This document shows, piece after piece, positions 34,067-42,637 of a DNA stretch of 63,374 bases; within the stretch, counting starts at the first letter, position 1; each line of letters begins with the position of its first letter. The position numbers and the translations under genes are program-made. The DNA is from Lachnospiraceae bacterium (GTDB lineage: Bacteria > Bacillota > Clostridia > Lachnospirales > Lachnospiraceae): contig JAAWAV010000034.1 of NCBI GenBank assembly GCA_022792335.1, forward strand, positions 1-63,374, given 5' to 3'. Under the pieces are notes generated by a model that saw nothing but the letters and a program-made list of their open reading frames with translations, made no database searches and was not told where the DNA came from.

Positions 34067-36277
34067 ATGTCGATTACCTTTTATGAACACAGCAAAACAT
34101 TCAGACTTGACACCAGGGACAGCTCCTATCTGATGGCTATCAGTAAATACGGGGATTTGCTGCATTTGTATTATGGGGACCGCATCCCGGATGAGGATCT
34201 GAGCTATCTTATCGAGCTTCGGGACAGGGGCTTTTCACCGAATCCCCATGAAGCGGGAAACGACAGGACATTTTCGCTGGATTTCCTTCCGCAGGAATTT
34301 TCCACAGCGGACAGCGGTGATTACCGGGTGGAAAGCATCGGAGTGAGGAACAGCGACGGAAGCCGTATCTTTGCGGGAAAGGCGACGGAACATACGATCT
34401 ACAGCGGAAAATATAAGGTCCCCGGAATGCCCTCGGTGAGAGCTTTGGACGGGGAGGGGACAGATACCCTGGAGATTCGCCTGAGGGACGCCTCGTCCGG
34501 CGTAAGTGTGATCCTGTACTACGGTGTATTCGAAGAAAAGAATGTGATTACAAGAGCGGTGCAGGTGGTGAATGAGGGAAGGGGTCCCATCCGGCTGGAA
34601 AAGCTGATGTCCGTCACCTTGGACTTTAAGGAGGCGAACTACGACTGGATCACCCTGGACGGTCGGCATATGATGGAGCGCCATCCTTCCAGGTCGGCCA
34701 TCCGAAACGGCGTCCAGTCCGTGGGAAGCACCAGGGGTTCTTCCTCCCACCAGCACAACCCTTTTGTGATTTTGTGTGAGAAGAATGCCGATGAGGATCG
34801 GGGACGCTGCTACGGCTGTTCCTTTATCTACAGCGGTAACTTCCTGGCAGAGGCGGAGCGGGACCAGTACCGGCAGCTCAGGCTCAATATGGGTATCCAC
34901 CCGACGAACTTTGAGTTCCGGCTGGAGGCGGGAGAGAATTTTTTTGCACCGGAGGCAGTGCTTGCCTATTCCAGTAAGGGGCTGACAGGTCTAAGCCATA
35001 TTTATCACAGGCTTTACCGGGAAAACCTGGGGACCTCTCCTTACCTGAAACTCCCGAGACCCATTGTAATTAATAGCTGGGAGGCGGCTTACTTTGACTT
35101 TGACGAGGAAAAGCTTCTGAACATCGCCAGAGAATCTCTGGATATGGGGGTGGAGCTTTTCGTACTGGATGACGGGTGGTTTGGAAAGCGGGACGATGAC
35201 TGTTCCGGCCTTGGAGACTGGAATGTGAACCGACACAAGCTTTGTCATGGTCTTGCCGGTCTTTCCGATCAGATTCACGAGATGGGACTGAAATTCGGGC
35301 TCTGGGTGGAGCCGGAAATGGTCTCTGAGGACAGCGATCTGTTTCGGGAACATCCGGACTGGCATCTGGGCATCAAAGGACGCCCGGCCACCAGAGGACG
35401 GTACCAACTGGTCCTGGATCTTTCCAGAAAAGACGTCTGCGATTATATCATTGACTCATTAAACCGGATTCTTGATGAAGCCCGCATTGAATATATCAAG
35501 TGGGATCTGAACCGGAATATTACGGACGTGTGGTCCGGGCAGACGGATACGGAAAGACAGGGCGAAGTGATGCACCGTTACATGTTGGGGCTTTACCGGA
35601 TCATGGATGAAGTGATTTTGACCCACCCGGACGTGCTCTTTTGCGGATGCAGCGGCGGCGGCGGACGGTTCGACCCGGCCATGCTCTACTACCAGCCGCA
35701 AATCTGGTGCAGCGACAACACAGACGCCATCAACCGGTTGAAAATCCAGTACGGAACCTCCTTCGTCTATCCGATGAGCAGCCTGGAGGCTCATGTTTCC
35801 ATCTGCCCCAACCACCAGACGGGGCGGACGGTGAGCCTGGCGACCAGAGGGATTGTGGCGTCGGGCGGAGTCCTGGGCTATGAGCTTAACTCCACAGTCC
35901 TCGACCGGGAGGAGAAAGAGCTTTGCAGGAAGCAGGTAGAGTCCTATAAAGAAAACTACAGCCTCATCGCCGAGGGAGATTATTACCGACTGACGAGCCC
36001 TTTTGAGAATCATTATGTGACAGCATGGCAGCATGTGTCGACGGATAAAAAGGAAGCGCTGGTGAGTCTGATTCTCACAGACACGGAGGGCAACGACGGA
36101 CAGCTTTATTTAAAGCTTAAAGGATTAAAGAAGAAAGCGTTCTATGAAATAAAAGGGAATGAAGGAAAGCGGTATTCCGGCGCGGTTCTGATGAATGCGG
36201 GACTGCCCATTCCCGGAAGTTTGAAACAGTATGAAGGCATTCAGTTTCGGTTGCATATGATGGAGGAGACCGTATGA
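34067..36277 (+). CDS. GH36 alpha-galactosidase
   Basis: A 736-residue cytoplasmic glycosidase that removes terminal alpha-galactose from raffinose-type sugars or melibiose. The N-terminal beta-sandwich leads to the barrel with LFVLDDGWFGKRDDD. The nucleophile is D480 in KWDLNR, the substrate-contact motif is CSGGGGRFD, and the acid/base is D550 in WCSDN. The length matches bacterial GH36 group I enzymes of about 730 residues. No signal peptide. The end overlaps the next gene by four bases. Confidence 0.93.
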   Translation: MSITFYEHSKTFRLDTRDSSYLMAISKYGDLLHLYYGDRIPDEDLSYLIELRDRGFSPNPHEAGNDRTFSLDFLPQEFSTADSGDYRVESIGVRNSDGSRIFAGKATEHTIYSGKYKVPGMPSVRALDGEGTDTLEIRLRDASSGVSVILYYGVFEEKNVITRAVQVVNEGRGPIRLEKLMSVTLDFKEANYDWITLDGRHMMERHPSRSAIRNGVQSVGSTRGSSSHQHNPFVILCEKNADEDRGRCYGCSFIYSGNFLAEAERDQYRQLRLNMGIHPTNFEFRLEAGENFFAPEAVLAYSSKGLTGLSHIYHRLYRENLGTSPYLKLPRPIVINSWEAAYFDFDEEKLLNIARESLDMGVELFVLDDGWFGKRDDDCSGLGDWNVNRHKLCHGLAGLSDQIHEMGLKFGLWVEPEMVSEDSDLFREHPDWHLGIKGRPATRGRYQLVLDLSRKDVCDYIIDSLNRILDEARIEYIKWDLNRNITDVWSGQTDTERQGEVMHRYMLGLYRIMDEVILTHPDVLFCGCSGGGGRFDPAMLYYQPQIWCSDNTDAINRLKIQYGTSFVYPMSSLEAHVSICPNHQTGRTVSLATRGIVASGGVLGYELNSTVLDREEKELCRKQVESYKENYSLIAEGDYYRLTSPFENHYVTAWQHVSTDKKEALVSLILTDTEGNDGQLYLKLKGLKKKAFYEIKGNEGKRYSGAVLMNAGLPIPGSLKQYEGIQFRLHMMEETV

Positions 36278-36729
36278 GAGACGTCGTGTTTGAATGGTGC
36301 GTGCCCCATGTACTGAGCAGAAAGCAGCAGCTTATCAAAGCAGTGCTTACCTCGGCAGTGATCGTATTTTTTGCCGACGCGTTTTTCTTCGCGGCAATCA
36401 TGGTCTTTCCGACTATTATTCTGGCAGTTGCCGGATTCTTCCTGTTTCGGAGCTGGAAGATTGAATATGAATACGAATATGTAAACGGCGACCTGACCAT
36501 CTCCAAGATCATTCGCAAAGAAAAGCGAAAAGAACTTTACCGGGGAACCCGGACAGAGATTGAGGAAGTGGAGCGGGGACGCCGCCTGCCGGGCGGACGT
36601 ACGGTACGGGATTTTACTTCCAACCGACCGAATGCTCCGGTACTTACTCTCCTCACCAGGGGCGAACTTCTCTACGTGGAAACAAATGCCCAGTTTGAGG
36701 AGGAAATGAAACGGTATTATCGATATTAA
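36274..36729 (+). CDS. Small membrane protein, DUF6106-like
   Basis: A 151-residue protein. Two closely spaced hydrophobic helices (about residues 22-60) are followed by a cytoplasmic domain with WKIEYEYEYVNGDLTISKI and a basic stretch, a pattern I associate with DUF6106-type proteins of Lachnospiraceae. The function is unknown. It is translationally coupled to the alpha-galactosidase (ATGA overlap) and sits between two sugar enzymes, so it may be a passenger or an uptake accessory. Confidence 0.6.
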   Translation: MRDVVFEWCVPHVLSRKQQLIKAVLTSAVIVFFADAFFFAAIMVFPTIILAVAGFFLFRSWKIEYEYEYVNGDLTISKIIRKEKRKELYRGTRTEIEEVERGRRLPGGRTVRDFTSNRPNAPVLTLLTRGELLYVETNAQFEEEMKRYYRY

Positions 36730-36746
36730 GACATCAGGAGGCAGGC

Positions 36747-38582
36747 ATGAAAACGGTGTTTGAGGAACGTCTGGCAATGCATCTGGATGAGCTGAAATGG
36801 CTTTACTGTGAGCTTTATGAGGGGCGAACAGACATGTTCGAAGCGCTCCTAGAGCGGCTTTCGGCCCGGTATAAAGAGCGGGAGGAGGCCCTGAAAAGTC
36901 TAGATGAGGCGAGACTTAAGGAGCCGGACTGGTATAAGAAAAACGATATGACAGGTATGATGCTCTATGTGGACGCTTTTGCCGGAAATCTGAAAGGCGT
37001 GGAAGAGCGGCTGGATTATATCCAGGAATGTCAGGTCAACTACCTACACCTGATGCCCCTTCTGGATTCGCCGAAAGAAAAGAATGACGGCGGATACGCA
37101 GTATCCGATTTCACGAAAGTAAAACCAGAGCTTGGGACCATGGAGGATTTGTCTCATCTGGCGGCATCTTGCCGAAAGAGAGGGATCAGTGTCTGTTTGG
37201 ATTTCGTGATGAATCATACTTCTGAAGAGCACGAATGGGCGAGACGGGCCAGAGCAGGAGAAACGGAGTATCAGGATCGGTATTTCTTTTATGATAATTA
37301 CGATATTCCGGCGAGGTTCGAGGAGACCTGTCCACAGGTATTTCCCACCACGGCCCCGGGAAATTTCACATGGCTTCCCGATATGGGAAAGTTTGTGATG
37401 ACCAGTTTCTATCCTTATCAATGGGATCTGAATTATCGGAATCCGGCAGTGTTTAACGCCATGGTGGATAATCTTCTGAATCTGACCAACCACGGCGTGG
37501 ATATTATCCGTATCGATGCAGTCCCCTATATCTGGAAAGAGCTTGGAACAAGATGCAGAAACCTTCCGCAGGTACACAGCATTGTGCGGATGATTCGGAT
37601 GATCTGCGAGGTGGTCTGCTCCGGCGTGCTGCTCCTTGGAGAAGTGGTTATGGAGCCGGAGCGGGTGGTCCCTTATTTCGGGACGGTGGAGAAACCGGAA
37701 TGCCATATGCTCTATAATGTGACGACCATGGCGACGACCTGGCATACGGTGGCCACAAAGGACACCGGACTTTTAAGGCGGCAGATGGATATCGTGTGCG
37801 GCCTGCCGAAGGAGTATTTGTTCCTCAATTATCTGAGGTGCCATGACGACATCGGCTGGGGGCTGGAATACGGATGGCTTAAGGCGCGTGGCATGGACGA
37901 GACGGCCCACAAGAAGTTTTTGAACGGCTATTTTACGGGGAACGGTTTTGGATCTTTGTCGCGGGGCGAGCTTTATAACGACGATCCGGCTTCCGGGGAT
38001 GCAAGGCTGTGTGGAACAACAGCGTCTCTGTGCGGCATTGAGGCGGCGCTTCAGAGCGGTTCAGAAGAGGCGCTTCGGACAGCGGTTTCCTGTGACAAAA
38101 TGCTTCACGCTTATATGTTTACCCAGTCTGGTTTGCCGGTCATCTACAGCGGAGACGAAGTAGGACGGCTCAATGATTACGGATATAAGGAGGATAGTAG
38201 GAAGGCAGACGATTCCCGCTATCTCCACCGGGGAGCCTTTGACTGGGAAGAGGCGAAAGAACGGTATGTGAACGGCTCGTGGAGGCAGGATGTGTTTGAC
38301 GGGCTTAGGCAGATGGAGAGTATCAGACGGAGTTATCAGGTATTTGAGGGACGGGCCGAGGTCCGTACCCTGGAAACCTGGGAGCCGGCCATCCTGGGGC
38401 TTTTAAGGGAGCTGGACGGAGAGCGGCTGATCGCGCTGTTTAATTTCTCTCCCTGGGAAAAAACGGCATGGATCAAAGAAGAGGGAGAGTATGTGGAACT
38501 GCTCTCCGGCAGAACGATGGCAGCGGCGGACGTGGCAATGGAGCCTTATGGGATCCGGTGGCTGCTTGAAAAAGATGTTTAA
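36747..38582 (+). CDS. Amylosucrase/sucrose hydrolase-family GH13 enzyme
   Basis: A 611-residue GH13 enzyme closely resembling amylosucrases (GH13_4) in layout. A helical N-terminal domain (1-75) leads into the barrel with YVDAFAGNLKGVEERLDYI, DGGYAVSDF and DFVMNHTSEEHEW. Catalytic residues are the nucleophile D257 in RIDAV, the acid/base E299 in LLGEVVM and the stabiliser D368 in CHDDIGW. It should act on sucrose, giving fructose plus glucose or a glucan. In this operon the sucrose would come from alpha-galactosidase action on raffinose. Hydrolysis, transfer or phosphorolysis cannot be told apart here. Confidence 0.85.
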   Translation: MKTVFEERLAMHLDELKWLYCELYEGRTDMFEALLERLSARYKEREEALKSLDEARLKEPDWYKKNDMTGMMLYVDAFAGNLKGVEERLDYIQECQVNYLHLMPLLDSPKEKNDGGYAVSDFTKVKPELGTMEDLSHLAASCRKRGISVCLDFVMNHTSEEHEWARRARAGETEYQDRYFFYDNYDIPARFEETCPQVFPTTAPGNFTWLPDMGKFVMTSFYPYQWDLNYRNPAVFNAMVDNLLNLTNHGVDIIRIDAVPYIWKELGTRCRNLPQVHSIVRMIRMICEVVCSGVLLLGEVVMEPERVVPYFGTVEKPECHMLYNVTTMATTWHTVATKDTGLLRRQMDIVCGLPKEYLFLNYLRCHDDIGWGLEYGWLKARGMDETAHKKFLNGYFTGNGFGSLSRGELYNDDPASGDARLCGTTASLCGIEAALQSGSEEALRTAVSCDKMLHAYMFTQSGLPVIYSGDEVGRLNDYGYKEDSRKADDSRYLHRGAFDWEEAKERYVNGSWRQDVFDGLRQMESIRRSYQVFEGRAEVRTLETWEPAILGLLRELDGERLIALFNFSPWEKTAWIKEEGEYVELLSGRTMAAADVAMEPYGIRWLLEKDV

Positions 38583-38606
38583 TCGAAACATAATATAGGA
38601 GGAATT

Positions 38607-39719
38607 ATGGCTAGTGTTCAGTTAAAAAATGTATGCAAGAAGTACCCCAACGGATATGAGGCTGTAAAAGACTTTAACCTGGATATCGAAGATAAGGAGT
38701 TCATCATCTTTGTCGGACCGTCCGGCTGCGGAAAATCCACGACTCTCCGAATGGTGGCGGGCCTTGAGGATATTTCCTCTGGCGAGCTTATCATCGACGG
38801 AAAAGTGGTCAACGATGTGGAGCCCAAGGACAGAGATATCGCGATGGTATTCCAGAGCTACGCCCTGTATCCCCACATGACGGTTTATGACAACATGGCG
38901 TTTTCCCTGAAGCTTAAAAAAACGCCCAAGGATGAGATTGACAAGGCGGTGCGGGAGGCGGCGAGAATCCTGGATCTGGAAGCTCTTCTTGACAGAAAGC
39001 CCAGAGCGCTCTCCGGCGGACAGCGCCAGCGTGTAGCCATGGGCCGCGCCATTGTGAGAAACCCCAAGGTGTTTCTGATGGACGAACCGCTTTCCAACCT
39101 GGACGCCAAGCTGCGCGGACAGATGCGTGTGGAGATTTCCAAACTGCATCAGCGTCTGGGAAGCACCATTATCTATGTTACCCATGATCAGACGGAGGCT
39201 ATGACTCTGGGAACCAGGATCGTCGTCATGAAAGACGGCATCGTGCAGCAGATTGATACGCCTGAGAATCTGTACAATCACCCCTGCAATAAATTCGTGG
39301 CGGGCTTTATCGGCTCTCCTCAGATGAACATGATCACGGCAAACGCCGTGGCGGAAGGCGACTCCGTAGTGCTTAAATTTGCCGGACAGAGCATTACTCT
39401 GGACGAGACCAGGGCAAAAGCCCTCAAAAACGGCGGCTATGTGGGAAAACAGGTCGTTATGGGAATCCGTCCAGAGGATATCCATCAGGGCGAGGCGGCT
39501 TTGAAGAAATTCGAGAAAGCCCAGTTTACAGCAGAGGTCCGTGTCTATGAAATGCTTGGTTCCACAGCTTTAGTCTACTTTGATATGGACGAAGCAGGCT
39601 GGGTAGCCTCTGTGGACGCAGGACTGAAAGTAGCGGCAGGCGATACGGTGACTCTGGCTATGGACGCCAGCAAGATTCATATTTTTGATTATCAGACAGA
39701 GAAAACCATTATCAACTGA
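38607..39719 (+). CDS. Sugar ABC importer ATPase (MsmK/UgpC type)
   Basis: A 370-residue ATPase. It has Walker [10 protein letters not shown], the Q-loop [11 protein letters not shown], signature [14 protein letters not shown], Walker [17 protein letters not shown] and the switch [11 protein letters not shown]. The C-terminal TOBE/regulatory domain starts near residue 235. It energises the permease pair upstream. In many Firmicutes such an ATPase serves several importers. A very strong terminator follows at 39781. Confidence 0.93.
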   Translation: MASVQLKNVCKKYPNGYEAVKDFNLDIEDKEFIIFVGPSGCGKSTTLRMVAGLEDISSGELIIDGKVVNDVEPKDRDIAMVFQSYALYPHMTVYDNMAFSLKLKKTPKDEIDKAVREAARILDLEALLDRKPRALSGGQRQRVAMGRAIVRNPKVFLMDEPLSNLDAKLRGQMRVEISKLHQRLGSTIIYVTHDQTEAMTLGTRIVVMKDGIVQQIDTPENLYNHPCNKFVAGFIGSPQMNMITANAVAEGDSVVLKFAGQSITLDETRAKALKNGGYVGKQVVMGIRPEDIHQGEAALKKFEKAQFTAEVRVYEMLGSTALVYFDMDEAGWVASVDAGLKVAAGDTVTLAMDASKIHIFDYQTEKTIIN

Positions 39720-39780
39720 TGGATATCTGAAATAATGATTGTCACCCCTGATTTCTGCAATACAGAAATCATCTTACCCT

Positions 39781-39823
39781 AAAAGATCCCCCCGTCCGGC
39801 AACGCCGGATGGGGGGATCTTTT
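39781..39823 (+). terminator. Strong terminator of the sugar operon
   Basis: A 20-pair stem (AAAAGATCCCCCC.. pairing with ..GGGGGGATCTTTT, one G-T) with an AAC loop and T-rich tail. A smaller hairpin GATTTCTG/CAGAAATC lies just before it at 39750-39770. The rest of the 39720-40066 gap is AT-rich and carries the next promoter. Confidence 0.95.
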
Positions 39824-39895
39824 GTTTGGGGATAACTGTCAAATGAAGAAAAAAGTTCATAAAAATTAGAACATTCCGGCAAAAATAAAAATAGC

Positions 39896-39924
39896 TTTTC
39901 ATAAAATAAAAACTGACGTATAAT
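39896..39924 (+). promoter_or_regulatory. Promoter of the LOR/SDH gene
   Basis: TTTTCA, a 17-base spacer, TATAAT at 39919-39924, followed by a leader of about 135 bases. Confidence 0.6.
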
Positions 39925-40066
39925 AATAAAAGAATCATGCAATACAGGACAAAAAAACATGTTGTAGATAAAACATTTTCCGGAGATTTTCCGTTGATTG
40001 GCCAGGATGTTGGGAGAAGAAATGTAAAAAACGAGCAAAAAAATAAAAGACAAGGAGGAAACCAGG

Positions 40067-41158
40067 ATGAGCTTTGAACTGCTTAAGTACACGGCGCCTG
40101 ATTTTACGAAGCCCCTGTTCAGGGAAGCGCCGGAGGCGAGGTGGGAGCCAGCGCCCAAAGACAAGGTAGCGCCGCTCAATTATCATTCTACTACAATCTT
40201 TCCGGAGTATTTTAAGGTGGCCGGGGAATGGCTCCTGGCAGAAGAAAGCCGGATGGACTGTGTGGCAGTTTATGAGAATGGAAAGGTTCATGTTCGGGAG
40301 TTTCGGAACCTGAAGGCCGGAGATCTGGTCTTTGTAGGCCGGACAGAAAGGGCGGAGGAAGGGATTTATGTCTATACAGACGGATTCCATGAGAGAGGAA
40401 GCCATTTGGACGATACCTTCGCTTTCCGTTTGGGACGGTCGAGAGAAACTGCTTTTTCCAAGGATTACGATCATCTGTATGAGCTTTTGGAGTATGAAAG
40501 GGAACACGGGAATATTCTCTGGGTGATGGGACCGGCCTGTGCTTTTGACGCAGATTCCAGAGAAGCTTTTTCCAAACTGGTATTGGGCGGTTATGTTCAC
40601 GGCCTCCTTGCGGGAAATGCACTGGCCACCCATGATCTGGAGGGCGCCTATCTGAGGACTGCCCTGGGACAGGATATCTATACTCAGGAGAGTTATCCGA
40701 TGGGACATTATAACCACCTGGATACCATCAACCGGGTAAAATTTCATGGCTCGATTCCAGAGTTTATTGAAAAAGAACAGATCAGAGACGGAATCATTTA
40801 CAACTGTGTCAAGAAACAGATTCCGGTGGTGCTGGTAGGATCCATTCGTGACGACGGCCCTCTTCCGGAAGTCTACGCTGACGTATATGACGGTCAGAAT
40901 GCCATGAGAGATTGTGTAAGAAAGGCGACTACTGTTATCTGCATGGCTACGACCCTTCATTCCATTGCTGTGGGCAATATGACCCCTTCCTTCCGGATGC
41001 TGCCGGATGGAACCATTCGACAGGTATATTTTTACTGTGTGGATATCGCAGAGTTTGCAGTGAACAAACTGGCGGACAGAGGAAGTCTCTCTGCCAAGGG
41101 CATTGTCACCAACGTACAGGATTTTATTGTGAATGTAAGCAAGGGCGTGAAGCTTTAA
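40067..41158 (+). CDS. LOR/SDH-domain ornithine cyclodeaminase-type enzyme
   Basis: A 363-residue protein of the TIGR00300/LOR-SDH group, which includes ornithine cyclodeaminases unrelated to the mu-crystallin type. The first part (YHSTTIFPEYFKVAGEW, then MDCVAV and LKAGDLVFVGR) matches the family's beta region. The NAD-binding half holds VMGPACAFD, GNALATHDLEGAY, VGSIRDDGPLPEVYADV, TTLHSIAVGNMTPS and KLADRGSLSAKG. Ornithine to proline plus ammonia is the expected reaction. It appears to lack about 80 N-terminal residues found in archaeal members. AAGGAGG precedes the ATG. Monocistronic. Confidence 0.72.
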   Translation: MSFELLKYTAPDFTKPLFREAPEARWEPAPKDKVAPLNYHSTTIFPEYFKVAGEWLLAEESRMDCVAVYENGKVHVREFRNLKAGDLVFVGRTERAEEGIYVYTDGFHERGSHLDDTFAFRLGRSRETAFSKDYDHLYELLEYEREHGNILWVMGPACAFDADSREAFSKLVLGGYVHGLLAGNALATHDLEGAYLRTALGQDIYTQESYPMGHYNHLDTINRVKFHGSIPEFIEKEQIRDGIIYNCVKKQIPVVLVGSIRDDGPLPEVYADVYDGQNAMRDCVRKATTVICMATTLHSIAVGNMTPSFRMLPDGTIRQVYFYCVDIAEFAVNKLADRGSLSAKGIVTNVQDFIVNVSKGVKL

Positions 41159-41164
41159 AGAATC

Positions 41165-41422
41165 CGGGGCGTTACAAAACAAACTTAATTTCAATTTTTA
41201 ACCGGCCGCCGCCCTGCCGCTGTGTGTTTTGACCCACGTTGATTTTTGGGTTTTGTTGCGCTGTCATTTATCGCCTGCCATTGCTTTCATAGAAGCCGGT
41301 CAGCAAGGCAGGCGACGCGATGCTCACAAAACCTGCAAAATCTGCCTACCAGGTCAAAACACAGAGCGACGGGGCGGCGGCCGGTTACAGAGATTGGATT
41401 GCTTTGTAACCGCTCCGTTTTT
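41165..41422 (+). repeat. Large nested hairpin element (MITE-like or structured RNA) with terminal T-run
   Basis: A 253-base near-palindrome. Outer arms: CGGGGCGTTACAAAAC at 41165-41180 pairs with GCTTTGTAACCGCTCCG at 41401-41417. Middle arms: 41200-41234 and 41352-41386 match as inverted repeats at 32 of 35 positions (AACCGGCCGCCGCCC.. and the reverse). Inner arms: GGTTTTGT/ACAAAACC (41249-41256/41326-41333), then TCGCCTGCC-A-TTGCT with AGCAAGGCAGGCGA (41271-41285/41302-41315). Six T follow at 41418, so on the plus strand it can act as a terminator. No coding potential seen. Confidence 0.75.
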
Positions 41423-41425
41423 TAT

Positions 41426-42637
41426 TTACATTTCAATTTCTGTTCTGGTGCTGCCAAAAGATTTTTCCGCTTTGTTTTTGGATTTTCCCACTGCCAGAGC
41501 CAGACAGAGAATGGCGATAGCAAAGGCAAGCTCCATGGCAAAGGAGCGCCAGACGGGGGCCATCGTTTCCTGATTCACAACCGCCAGGCGACAGATATCG
41601 GATACGGCCTGAGAATACCAGTAAACTGGAGTGAACTGGGATGCGGCGCGCAGCCCTTCGCTTAGAAACTCCAACGGAACAAAAGCGCCGCCCAGGAAAC
41701 TTAAAGCCAACCCCAGGAAATTGGCAATGGCGTTCTGGGTATTGGGATTGGATATAAAATAATTTAACAACATGGCGATGGAAAGCGCCGTCAGCGTGTA
41801 CAGAAAACTGTTTAAAAAGAGCAGAGCGATGAGCCGCCCGTCTGTCCCTTCCAGGCTTGGCAGAGAGACGAAAAATCCTACGGCGGAGGTTGAAACCCAG
41901 ATAGAGAACCCCGTCAAGGCACAGTAAAGAAACAGCCCCAGATTTTTTTGACGGGTGGTGAGAGGGGCGCAGAGATTTCTCATATGCAGGTCCGGGCGCC
42001 GGAAGGACATGGTAATACTGCTCACACAAAGGAGGGTCAGTACCATCAGGATATAAGACTGGACCCGGCTGTATGATTCATACAGTTCGCTGACCGGCTG
42101 ACTGCCGGAGAAACGTACTATTTCCACAGAGGACTCCATTGCCAGGGCGTCCAGAACCATTTCGGAGACGGTCGCTTTGTCAAGAGAGGGAGCCGCTTTG
42201 TGATAAACGTTCACAAAATTCCAGTACTGGTTGACCAGACTGTCCAGGTAATAGCTTTTTCCTGTTCCCGGTACAGATACGGCTTCCAGAGGGAGAGAAG
42301 AGCCGTTCCAGATAGCCTCGTCAAAACCCTCCGGTATGATCAGAATGTATTCTGTGGCGTGATAAAAAGTAGCATCCTGAAGCTCTTTTTTTTCATCTGG
42401 AAAGACTTGCTCCGCGCCGCGTTCCCGGAGAAACGCAAGGAGTCCTTCTGTCAGAGGCGTATCCTGATCCCGGTTGATGACGGTAAAAGGGGGACGGACA
42501 GCAGAAAAATCTGTCGTCATCTGTTCGGAGTAAAAAGAAGCAATGATGACAAACATGGTAGTGAACATGACGAAATAAACCGTCACCTGCGCCGCGCGGC
42601 GCCTTAAAATTAACAGAGAAGCTTTAAAGACTTTCAT
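41426..42637 (-). CDS. ABC-2 exporter permease
   Basis: A 403-residue membrane protein. One N-terminal helix (about 18-36) is followed by an extracytoplasmic domain of about 160 residues and five or six C-terminal helices, the ABC-2/YhgE-like layout. Motifs include NPNTQNAIANFLGLALSFLGG near the end. It overlaps the second permease gene by 14 bases; the two probably pair as a heterodimer with the ATPase at 43777. Its stop lies three bases from the T-run of the hairpin element. Confidence 0.85.
   Translation of the reverse strand: MKVFKASLLILRRRAAQVTVYFVMFTTMFVIIASFYSEQMTTDFSAVRPPFTVINRDQDTPLTEGLLAFLRERGAEQVFPDEKKELQDATFYHATEYILIIPEGFDEAIWNGSSLPLEAVSVPGTGKSYYLDSLVNQYWNFVNVYHKAAPSLDKATVSEMVLDALAMESSVEIVRFSGSQPVSELYESYSRVQSYILMVLTLLCVSSITMSFRRPDLHMRNLCAPLTTRQKNLGLFLYCALTGFSIWVSTSAVGFFVSLPSLEGTDGRLIALLFLNSFLYTLTALSIAMLLNYFISNPNTQNAIANFLGLALSFLGGAFVPLEFLSEGLRAASQFTPVYWYSQAVSDICRLAVVNQETMAPVWRSFAMELAFAIAILCLALAVGKSKNKAEKSFGSTRTEIEM

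Noticed and set aside
39935..41194. Long minus-strand reading frame opposite the LOR/SDH gene
   Set aside because: The plus-strand protein has strong family motifs and a good ribosome site. The antisense frame shows none and is a codon-usage shadow.
41165..41422. Simple Rho-independent terminator or insertion sequence remnant
   Set aside because: The structure is too long and nested for a simple terminator, and no transposase fragment or clear target duplication can be seen. It was kept as an unexplained hairpin element.
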